In this document: positions 1 through 8,701 of the stretch, one piece after another
How positions within the stretch are numbered: position 1 is the first letter of the stretch
Layout: each line of letters starts with the position of its first letter
Assembly (NCBI GenBank): GCA_958450325.1
Contig: OY288253.1
Coordinates: 65,527,612 to 65,591,611 of the forward strand
Length of the DNA stretch: 64,000 bases
Source: Agrostemma githago
Taxonomy: Eukaryota > Streptophyta > Magnoliopsida > Caryophyllales > Caryophyllaceae
Direction: 5' to 3'
Made by a program: the position numbers and the translations under genes
Notes under the pieces: model-generated
What the model was told of the DNA's origin: nothing
What the model saw: the letters and a program-made list of their open reading frames with translations, nothing else
Database searches by the model: none

Positions 1-602
1 TTCGGTCTCCCCTTCTTTTCACTCCGGTGATCGGACCTCCCCGGCGAGAGTGACCTGCTCCCTGCACAGTGAACGCACAGGGCCTCGGAGGTGTCCGAGG
101 GAACCCTCTCCGATGCCTAAGTCAGTCTGTGAAAATGCCTTAAGAAACCTAGTTCGTGAGGAGCTAGGCGGCGGTTTTTGAGTAAAAGTCTAGAGAGAGA
201 AAATCCAACCCCTCTCAAGTGGGAAATATATGTGTATATATACCTTCCTACAAGAGATGGGAGTAGAAGGAGGATGGGTGGATGAAGGGGTGACAAGTGG
301 CTTCCCCTCATCCACTCATTCTCATTTACCTTAGGCGAAATGACGGAGGGGCCCCTTGGTGGTCCCTGCCTTGCCAGCGGGGATTTTCCCTAGAGAACAG
401 GCGGGTAGGGGTTCTGTGAAGGCCGGATTGAGCAGACCGCATCGCCCTGCCGGGCAGGCGACTGTCTGAAGTTGTCCCCATGGGGTTTTCTTTTTGGTGA
501 TTTACTCTGATTGTCTGCCGAGTTGGTTCCCGGGCTCCTTGGGTTGGGTCCTCTGGGGACCTGCCTAGTAGGCGGCCCGGTACAGGCTACCGACCCTCAT
601 CA
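1..602 (-). mobile_element. Partial LTR of a Tat/Retand-like retrotransposon, reverse orientation
   Basis: The reverse complement matches the 678-bp LTRs at 39301-39978 and 50799-51476 over most of its length. Shared landmarks include the stretch around GGTTGGATTTTCTCTCTCTA, the 'CCTCACGAACTAGG' block and the 'GCATCGGAGAGGGTT' block. Identity falls towards the LTR 5' end, so this is a sister subfamily rather than a recent copy. In reverse orientation the LTR begins TGATGAGGG at position 602, and its 3' part lies beyond the left edge. It is either the 5' LTR of an element lying further left or a solo LTR; the window cannot decide. A TATATATA box lies near 231-242. Confidence 0.85.
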
Positions 603-986
603 ATTCCAAACTCCATTTTTTTCAACCAATTTGTCGCATTGATATCCTTTTTTCAATGAGTAGACCCGACTTAGTTGTACATGACTCTATGTACAACTAG
701 ATTTTGATCGTTAACGATTTTTGTTATAAACTTTACAAAAATTCTTGTTTGTGACGGAGATATCCGTCACAAACAAATGACGGGCAAATAGATACCAAAT
801 AGAGGATAAGACAAAAGTGAGGATGGTGGAACTTAGGTAAATAATTGTCTTTATCCCCTCAACTTGACCCGTCTTAAGCTTACGACGGATTTATCCGTCG
901 TAAGAGAGGCTAACTGTAAAATGTGTTGGTGCAGGGTTAGTGGAGCTAAATCGTACTCTACGAAACTGCCCCCATTTCATTATAAT

Positions 987-988
<2 letters not shown>

Positions 989-1040
<52 letters not shown>
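989..1040. repeat. (AT)n microsatellite
   Basis: About 26 uninterrupted AT dinucleotides. Confidence 0.95.
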
Positions 1041-1043
<3 letters not shown>

Positions 1044-1194
1044 AGTCTTTTTTCGAGCGATCTCATTGGTCCGTTCCATCAAACCTCAAATTAGGAAAGT
1101 ATCATAAGTAAATAAAAAATCAATTAGAGGATCTTTTAATTATTATAATATATATTTAATTTATTATATTAATGTGATGTTTTACAATTCTAAG

Positions 1195-1587
1195 GTAAAA
1201 ACCTTTAGAGTTCATTTTTTAAAAACATTATCGTAAAATAAATTATAAAAATGAAATATTTAGATTCGTGGTAAAAAATGTTTTCATTAGAGTATAAATT
1301 TCATATTATTTGTTTCACATTATGTGATGAATCTATTATATAATATCACAGTTGTAAAACTATCCTACATCGACAAATTATAATATGATGATGAAATTCT
1401 ATATTATAAATATGAGTAATCATTTAATTTATCATATTTTTTAGTTAAAAACATTTAGAGTTCATTTTTTAAAAACATTATCGTAAAATAAATTATAAAA
1501 ATAAAATTATTATATTCGTGGTAAAAAAATGCTTTCATTAGAGTATAAATTTCATATTATTTGTTTCACATTATGTAATGAATTTAT

Positions 1588-1642
<55 letters not shown>

Positions 1643-1715
1643 CAGTTTTAAAATTATCCCACATTGACAAATTATAATATGATGATGAAATTCTATATTA
1701 TAAATAAAGAGTAAT
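1195..1715. repeat. Direct duplication of about 230-270 bp
   Basis: The block 1195-1420 (containing 'TTTAGAGTTCATTTTTTAAA', 'TTCATTAGAGTATAAATTTC' and a TCCTACATCG/TATAAATA unit) recurs at about 1443-1715 with the same order of landmarks. The second copy is longer because an (AT)n run of about 50 bp (1590-1641) has grown inside it where copy one has only a short AT tract. Confidence 0.85.
1590..1641. repeat. (AT)n microsatellite inside the second duplicate copy
   Basis: About 25 AT dinucleotides, at the position where the first duplicate copy has only a short AT stretch near 1335-1345. Confidence 0.95.
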
Positions 1716-2194
1716 CATTGTTTTTAAATATCAACCAACAATTTTTTTTTTTTTTAAAAAAAAAAACTATGATGGAATTCTATATCATTTTTTTAAAATT
1801 ATGATGAGGTAATGAATTTGTAGTCTTTTTTATTTGTTTTTAAAAAACTTTTGAGTTTAAAAAAGGTCTTCATAAGATTGCAAACTTAAAATTATCCCAC
1901 ATCAAAACAATTAAAATAAGTTACGGTGATATTCTATATTATAAATAAGACTACAAATTTTAGTTAAATTATCCCACATCGACAAATTATAATAAGGTGA
2001 TGAAATTCTATATTATAAATAAGACTAATTATTTATTTTTAGATATCAATCAAAATCTTTTGGGTCTTAAAAAACTCTTAAGAATATAAACTTAAGTAAT
2101 TATCCCACATCAAAAAATTATACCCCTTCTCTTTTGAGTCTTAAAAAACACTCTTGAGTCTTAAAACACTCCTAAGGCCATAATAAACTTTTAT

Positions 2195-2348
2195 CTATAT
2201 AATAGAATTCCATCGTATTATCATACTCTCTTCGTTCACTATTTTTTTCTCCATTACCTTAATATTTGTGAGGGGTATTTTAATGAAATGAGGCAAAAAA
2301 TAGTGACCGAAGAGGGTATGATAATACGATGGAATTCTATTATATAAA
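2195..2348. mobile_element. MITE-like hairpin element (about 150 bp)
   Basis: Two inverted arms of about 50 bp (about 2195-2247 and 2294-2348) are near-perfect complements; each contains 'TATAATAGAATTCCATCG' or its complement. They surround a short loop. The element interrupts one unit of the snRNA-promoter-like array, separating its TCCCACATCA box (2102-2112) from the following TATA-like sequence. The family is not recognised. Confidence 0.7.
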
Positions 2349-3560
2349 TAAAAGTAGCCATTTCTCCAAATTATGATGAGGTGATGTAAATCTATATTAT
2401 AAATAAAATTAATCATTCGTCCTTAGATATCAACAAAAAATTTTAGTCTTAAAAAAAGTTCTTAATAAGACTACAAATAAAGTTAAATTAGATTATCACA
2501 TATCGAAAAATTATAATGAGGTGATAAAATTTTATGTAATCTTTCGTTCTTAGATATTAACCAACAATCTTTTGAGACTAAAAAGAAGTTCCTAAGACTA
2601 AGACTATATAGTTAAAGTATATTTATCCTACATCGAAAAATTAAGATGGGTTGATGAAATTCTATATATTATAAATAAGTGTAATCATTTGTCTATAAAT
2701 AAAAGTTCTTAATTAGACTATATCTAAACTTAAATAAATTTAAGTGAAATTATCCCACATCGAAAAATTATTATAAGGTGAATTTTTTTTATTATATGAA
2801 TAACAGTAATCATTCATCCAAAATATATAATAAGATGATCAAATTCGATTATATAAATAAAGAGTAATCGTTTGTCCTTTTAACTTAGATATAAAAACAA
2901 ACTCTTTTAAGTCTTGAAAATAGCTCTTAAAATTATAAACTTTAATCAAATAAATTATACCACATCGAAAAATTATTACGAGGTGATGAAATTCTATATC
3001 ATAAATGAGTCATTTTTCGGTTTTAAATATCAACCAACAATCTTTTGAGTCTTAAAAGTCTTTTAAAAAGACTACAAACCTAAAATTATCCACATCGAAA
3101 ATATTAAAATAAGGCGATGCTTCTATATTATAAATAAGAGTAATCATGCATTTTTTTGGGTCTTAAAAGCAGATCTTAAGACTATAAACCTTGAGGCTTG
3201 AGTAAGTTATCCTATATCGAAAAATTATGATGAGGTGATAGAATCTTATATTATAAATAAGACTAATCTTTCATTATTAGATATATCAATTAAAAAATTC
3301 ATTTGTTCTTAGATATCAATAAAAAGCTTTTGAGTCTTAAAAAATCTCTTAATAAGACTACAAACGTAAAATTATTTTCACATCGAAAATTTATAATAAG
3401 GTGATGAAATTTTATATTATAAATAAGAACAATCATATGTTCTTTTGAGTTTTAAAATAAGCTCTTATTAATAATATCATGTGATCATCTTATTTATTGT
3501 AGTTTGATTAAATTTCTTATTTAACGAATATACATCATCAATGTAATTAAATCAACTAAT

Positions 3561-3587
3561 CCGTGCAACGCACGGACTTTAATCTAG
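3561..3587 (+). mobile_element. Helitron-like 3' terminus
   Basis: A 6-bp stem hairpin, CCGTGCAACGCACGG (3561-3575), is followed 8 bases later by CTAG (3584-3587) and then T. A stem-loop shortly before a terminal CTRR, inserted in front of a T, is the diagnostic 3' end of plant Helitrons. The matching 5' end (TC after A) was not fixed, so the extent of the element, which may include the repeat array upstream, is unknown. Confidence 0.6.
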
Positions 3588-3788
3588 TAAATTAATAATT
3601 GTAACCATCAATAAGTCGGAGTTCAGTCAAACCACTACTCCATCCCAAGTCCCAACTTACTTTAAGCCTGCCGGTGCCGGTGTGATCCCCATTGCAGTCT
3701 CTTCTTCTTCACTTTCTTCCCATCTCTCACCACCAACTCCCACGTTCAATCAATCTACCATTCTTAGGTCAAACACGAGTATCAAATT

Positions 3789-6101
3789 ATGAGCGTGATC
3801 GACATTCTCACAAGGGTGGAATCAATCTGCCAAAAATACGATAAGTACGACATTGATAAGCAACGGGACTCCAATGTCTCTGGTGACGACCCCTTCGCTC
3901 GCCTCTACGCTTCCTTTGAATCCGACATTCATACTGCCCTTCAGGTTCCTTCCCCCTTTCCATTTTTTGTTGATTTAGGGTTTCTGGTGTTTTTTTTGGT
4001 TTGATGGCGTGTGATTGAATTCTGTAGAAAGCGGATGTAGCTGCAAATGAGTCGAATCGGGCTTTGGTTGTGGCTTTGAATGCTGAAATTCGTCGGATTA
4101 AGGCCAAATTGCTTGAAGAACTTCCTAAGTTGCAGAGATTGGCTCAGAAAAGGGTGCGTCTTTTTCGTCATTTGTTGCTGGAATTGTTTGACTAGTACGC
4201 AGTTATTGATTGCATAATTGCTGTGAGGGATAGTTACTTTGATCCTGTATCAATTGCTTCAATACCCCTTTCAAAATCCTCCTCATAGGCTAGGGCTAAG
4301 GCTCCGAATAAGGACGAAATTGTCTAGTCATAGGCCGAGGATCAAAATCGTAATCTCTAACTGTGTATGAAATAGGTACTCCCTCCGTTCCAATGAATTG
4401 TTTGCCTATTCCATATCGGGACGTCTCAATGAATTGTTTGCCTTTCTATTTTAGGAATGTTTTTTGTATGTAATTTGACCCTTTTCGTGAGTTTTGCTCC
4501 ACTTGTCACTTCCTCATTGTACCCTTACCCTTTGTGTCAAAACCAAAGGCAAACAATTCATTGGAACGGAGGGAGTATTATATTTGGTGAAGCATTTCAT
4601 ATTTCAGTAGCTTTATGAGTGTGGTAATATGCTAAATTGGAATGAGGCGCTAGCCAAAACGCCTTGATTCATTTTAGGTGTGCCGTTTAGAGAAGACTTG
4701 CTTAATGAGACTCAGTAGTACGTACTTTCTATATCTTTTTTTATCTTGATGTATTAGTTATGTTGACAAATTTAGGCCAAAGGTCTTTCAATCGAGGAAG
4801 TTGGTGCTCGCAATGATTTGGTCCTTGCTTTGCCTGAGAGAATCAATTCAATACCGGATGGAACTCCAGCACCCAAAAAGAATGGAGGATGGACTTCTGC
4901 GTGGAGTTCTTCAGCGACTCGCACAGAGATTAAATTTGGTTCAGGTGATTGATTGAATTTTTAATCAGTGTTTGAGATAGCATATCTGCTCGTACTAGTT
5001 AAATTCATGGCAATTGTCTAAGTAAGCTGTTTTCTTTTGTTACAATTGAAGATGGGAATTTTGACAGTGAATACTTCCAAGAGTCTGAACAGTCGAGCCA
5101 ATTTAGACAAGAGTACGAAATGAGAAAAATGGGACAGGTATTTTCGTTAATTCTGTTTGTTCTCTTTCCCGACAAACAGTGAAAGTGAAATTGATGTTCT
5201 CAGTTGCAAAGTTTATGTTTTTCTTTCTCTTATTGATGTCATGGTGCAACAGGACCAAGGTCTGGATGTGATAGCAGAAGGCTTGGACACCTTGAAAAAC
5301 ATGGCTCATGATATGAACGAGGTTTTATATATTTTCCTTGTGTAGATATGGCAGGAAATGGGCAGGCAAGTACCCTTAATGGATGAGATTGATATCACTG
5401 TACTTATGCCCTGCTTATCTAATATGGCAGGAAATGGACAGGCAAGTGCCCTTAATGGATGAGATTGATACCAAGGTGAGGGACTTCTCCTTTGTACGAG
5501 CACTTTGTAGATGCCAAAGTTGGCAATGAAAAGGATTAGATGATTTTGACCAACCGTGTAATGTAATCTTGTCGTTTACAGGTAGACAAAGCAGCTTCGG
5601 ATCTCAAGAACACAAATGTTAGGCTTAAGGATACAGTAACTCAGGTACTGGAATACATCCAAAATTTTCATTTGTAATACTTGAAACTATCTACTACTGT
5701 GCCTTTGGTGCTTTCACATTTTAGACTAACATTTTGAGCTGTCTGTTTTTGTCCCAGTTGAGATCAAGCCGAAACTTTTGTATTGACATTGTTCTCCTGT
5801 GTATAATTCTGGGGATTGCTGCATATTTGTACAAGTAAGACCTTTGCTTAAATGTTACTCCACTCCATAGTCCATACAATATTTGAACTACGGAGTATTT
5901 TATTACAAAGACTTCACCGTTAATTTCTTGCTTCCAAGTAATCAAGGAAGAGAGAAAAAAAAGATGTTTAATCTTTGTGAAGTCTGAATTTCTGTTCATG
6001 TAAATGTCTTTGGCATATTGGTTAATGGGTATACATTGGCTTCGTGCATACAAGCTCAAATTAGCTTCGTGCTTTCCTTTTGCAGTGTGTTGAAGAACTG
6101 A
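3789..6101 (+). CDS. SYP71: Syntaxin of plants 71 (Qc-SNARE), 9 exons
   Basis: Membrane-anchored Qc-SNARE of the plant-specific SYP7 family, which works in vesicle fusion at the ER and plasma membrane. Exons: 3789-3944, 4028-4153, 4776-4944, 5052-5137, 5253-5321, 5431-5475, 5582-5644, 5758-5834 and 6086-6101. All junctions are GT-AG and in frame, giving about 268 residues, the normal family length. The N-terminus reads MSVIDILTRVESICQKYDKY, the SYP7 signature. The SNARE helix spans roughly residues 165-235 (QFRQEYEMRKMGQDQGLDVI and onward, with Q at the central layer). A single C-terminal membrane anchor (FCIDIVLLCIILGIAAYLY) is followed by NVLKN. The last exon is only 16 bp; without it the frame would stop immediately after the anchor. 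Intron 2 holds a Stowaway MITE, and the fifth intron contains a decayed extra copy of exon 6. The gene appears intact. Confidence 0.95.
4379..4575. mobile_element. Stowaway-type MITE, 197 bp, in SYP71 intron 2
   Basis: The ends are CTCCCTCCGTTCC and its exact inverse, flanked by TA duplications (4377-4378 and 4576-4577), as expected for Tc1/mariner-driven Stowaway MITEs. The motif CAATGAATTGTTTGCCT occurs twice at the left and once inverted at the right. A second copy of identical length lies at 53334-53530. Confidence 0.92.
5348..5475 (+). repeat. Tandem duplication of SYP71 exon 6 (76-bp period)
   Basis: The acceptor plus exon sequence at about 5424-5469 is repeated at 5348-5393 with only two substitutions. 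The upstream copy has an AG acceptor but lacks the ACCAAG/GT donor end, and using it would leave an intron of about 33 bp, below the usual plant minimum. The downstream copy (5431-5475), with an intact donor, is therefore the functional exon. Confidence 0.85.
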
Positions 6102-6369
6102 ATGAGAGAAGAGGAGCTGTGATACTTTTAATCTTTGTGGTATAATTTCACTAATTTTGTCTGAGAGCTGGGTGTGTGGGGGTTCTTGTCGTCGTGGTGT
6201 GTGATTCTGTATTTTTATGTGTACCTTTGCTACTTCATAGATGATGAACGGCTGTCTTCTTGATCAATTTTTCAGGTATATTTGTTGTGTGCAGTATTGC
6301 AATATTAGTTGTTACTATTATACAGTACACTTTTGCTTTGCATCGTCGTGATTTTAAAATACCTTCATA

Positions 6370-6456
6370 TTCCCTCCAATTCTTTTATTTCTTCCTACTC
6401 CCCTACATGTGAGGTATATAATAATGGAGTGGGAAGAAAAAAAAAATCGGAGGGAG
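6370..6456. mobile_element. Small Stowaway-like MITE (87 bp)
   Basis: The ends TTCCCTCCAATTC and AATCGGAGGGAG are imperfect inverted repeats flanked by TA. The ends resemble the element at 4379-4575, but the interior differs. Confidence 0.65.
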
Positions 6457-6728
6457 TAACTTATTTCCTTAATCAAATGAAAAGTCAAAACAATTACCGA
6501 AAAACATTGATTTCACCCTAATAAGACATCAGTTTCACTCTAAAAATCATAGATTTCATTGCAAAAAAATTGGTGGTTACTCGTTAGAGACTAGTTATAT
6601 TTTAAGTTTAATAAAAAAAAAACAATTTCATCCCAAAAAAACATACGAGTATATTTCACTTGGTGAAACATCAATTTCACAAAAAAAATACTCCTAATTA
6701 ATTGTTACAAATTGATTTTTCACTTCAA

Positions 6729-6885
6729 AAACATCGATATCACTAAAAAAAATTGGGTTGGACGTGATGGATTAACACTTGGAGCAATCCCAGTTGGGAC
6801 GTGTATCTCCCACGTAGTCTAAGCGTGGATCTCCCTTGTCCATACCCAACCCTTGGCGTGAATTTTTTTTAGTGAAATCGATGTT
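6729..6885. repeat. Inverted repeat with about 25-bp arms
   Basis: The left arm AACATCGATATCACTAAAAA (6729 onward) pairs with the right arm ending TTTTTAGTGAAATCGATGTT (to 6885), with one mismatch, around a GC-richer loop. It is probably an old MITE of unknown family. Confidence 0.55.
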
Positions 6886-8580
6886 AATCATAGACTTTCA
6901 ATTTATTTTTTCATTTTTTATGAGATTAATTGAAAGTATGATCGAATATATGTACATGTATATCGTCATCGTTTATGTGTTTGATTTGTTCCCAGTGTGA
7001 TCAAAAATTTTGTCGAATCGATGTGTTTTGAGCGTAATCAATACCGTTTTTTTATATTGTAATTTAACGAAGTAATTAGTTAGATTAATACATAACTAAT
7101 TACAAATTTACAATGTTCATGAGAGATTGGTGTATTTTTTTAGCAAGGATAAAAGTGATCATTCACTTGAAAAATATGTTGAAATAAAACCCAATGACGA
7201 ATAATAGTCCCTACTACTCCGTAAGTACCGTCATGTAGTAGTCTACTCTGTGGTTTATACCTTCAGGCTCAGGCGGAAGGAGAGCGAGAGTTTATTCATT
7301 TTCAATATGATTTGCAGGGTCTGAGATTTCCCTGCGTTGCAGAGTATTTTTGTTTTAGAAATTCGAGAGGGTCTTATATATTATAGCTCAAATTGGCCGC
7401 AGCCAAACGAACAATGTTTGAAGGGAAATTGCTGGTCCAAAGTCGTCGACCCAACTATCGAGGCACAAAATGAGTGAAACTATGAGAAACACAATTAAAC
7501 TGAACATAGGAAAAGGAAAAGGAAAAAGAAACAGAATCAAAATAAGAGCATCCAGTATAGATGTTCTCAAAAACAAAGGAGATACCACTTTGGTCGCTTT
7601 TGCCCGTTATCAATGCTTCCACAACCATTTAGCAGTCGCTCTCGAAAATAATATTCTGGATCCTTACTTTCTTCGCTTCCATCCCACCATGCAAAACAAC
7701 GATAACCTCCGCGAACATCGGCTCCCACCTGGAAGACCCATTTACGGATACTCTCTAGTGGTTGGGTCTAGAAGGATCATTGACCCACTGCCATCCCTAA
7801 TTGTACCTTGACAAACACATATCACATTCGACACTGATTAACCGGGAAAGTGATTTGGGTATGTGGTTCAACGAAAAGAAATACTTATTCTGATTTTCTT
7901 TTATCTCTCCACGTTTTAATAATTGGTGGGATATTATATTTAAATGAGAAGATAAATTAAAAAAAATGAAGTAATTGTAAAAGTAAGGGTATTACTGATA
8001 AATCAAATGATTTTATGGGTCCATCAAATTTAAAATAAAGAAAAAATAATGACATTTTGTATAAATAGAGTAAGGATACAAAATTATAAGATAAAGTGTT
8101 CTACCAAAAAATGAACGGAAAAAATTGATTGAATTGTTTATTTATATTACTTCGTTAACTTTTGAGTTGAGCAAACCTAGTCCGAAGAAGGCGAAGCCCC
8201 AGGGAGCAGGATGACTGGATGAGTTGGAGGTGGAAAGAAAGTACCAACATTGATGAGATGGCGAGTGGAGATTGGAGAGTATGATAGGCAGGTGAGAGAG
8301 AAGTGGGCGTGTCAATTCCGAGATGGCAAATCCTGATAGGCTACTCAAACGTGTTTAACCCAACCCACCCACGGGACCGCCGTTCATAGTTCATACTCAC
8401 TCCTCCTCTTTCCTCTTCTACTCGAAAAAAACACACATTACATAAGCACTCATACATACTCATACATAAAAAAGTAAATCAAACGCCCAAATCTCACAAC
8501 TCACAAAGTCTTCCAACAATTCTCCCAATATTATTTGCTGTATTTATTTTGATTTAGATTAGAGATTCCAACAGCACATT

Positions 8581-8622
8581 GAAGATTGAAGATTGAAGAT
8601 TGAAGATTGAAGATTGAAGATT
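8581..8622 (+). repeat. (GAAGATT)6 microsatellite in the presumed P58IPK 5' UTR
   Basis: Six perfect 7-bp repeats lie about 80 bp upstream of the chosen start codon. Confidence 0.9.
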
Positions 8623-8701
8623 TGCAGTTGAGAATAAGTGTGTTTGATTGATTGGAATGATAAATCTAGGGCGGCATGTGTATGTGTTATCCTCAAGGGA
8701 T

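Larger units (their letters stand above)
1362..3425 (+). repeat. Degenerate tandem array of USE-like + TATA units (snRNA-promoter-like)
   Basis: Roughly a dozen units, commonly 75-160 bp apart, carry a box resembling RTCCCACATCG followed by TATAAATA. Paired examples (box / TATA) are 1362-1372/1405-1412, 1656-1666/1699-1706, 1894-1904/1940-1947, 1971-1981/2014-2021, 2625-2635/2670-2677, 3088-3097/3129-3136, 3209-3219/3252-3259 and about 3376-3385/3418-3425. The gaps between the two boxes are mostly 31-35 bp. Degenerate units lie near 2102, 2490, 2752 and 2957. Between the boxes the text resembles 'AAATTATAATAAGGTGATGA'. Downstream it resembles 'AAGAGTAATCATT', then 'CTTTTGAGTCTTAAAA'. In plants an RTCCCACATCG element about 33 bp upstream of TATA defines Pol II snRNA promoters. 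No snRNA body is recognisable downstream. A chain of decayed Helitron ends is an alternative reading. Confidence 0.75.
603..3560. other. AT-rich intergenic region made of degenerate repeats
   Basis: No coding region is supported here. The stretch contains two long (AT)n runs, a duplicated block of about 250 bp, the array of TCCCACATCG/TATAAATA units and one MITE-like hairpin, each listed separately. The short open frames around 864-1094 and 2195-2416 are translations of the AT run and of the hairpin and are not treated as genes. Confidence 0.8.
6102..8580. other. Intergenic region between SYP71 and P58IPK
   Basis: AT-rich sequence with one small MITE (6370-6456), one inverted repeat (6729-6885) and scattered 'ATTTCAC/ATCGAT' motifs. 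A 113-codon open frame at 7470-7811 starts with lysine-rich low-complexity sequence, resembles no family I know and has no visible splice partners; it is not called as a gene. Part of 8150-8580 should be promoter of the P58IPK gene, but no unambiguous TATA or ER-stress element was identified. Confidence 0.6.

Noticed and set aside
864..1094. Open frame of 76 codons with a run of Ile-Tyr
   Set aside because: It is the translation of the (AT)n microsatellite.
1362..3587. CRISPR-like reading of the regular repeats
   Set aside because: The genome is eukaryotic, the repeats are imperfect and variably spaced, and the spacers are themselves repetitive.
5355..5393. Upstream copy of SYP71 exon 6 as a coding exon
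   Set aside because: No GT donor at the equivalent place, and the preceding intron would be only about 33 bp.
7470..7811. 113-codon open frame between SYP71 and P58IPK
   Set aside because: Lysine-rich low-complexity start, no family resemblance, no splice continuation or promoter evidence. Possibly a degraded gene or chance frame; a translated search with no hit would settle it.
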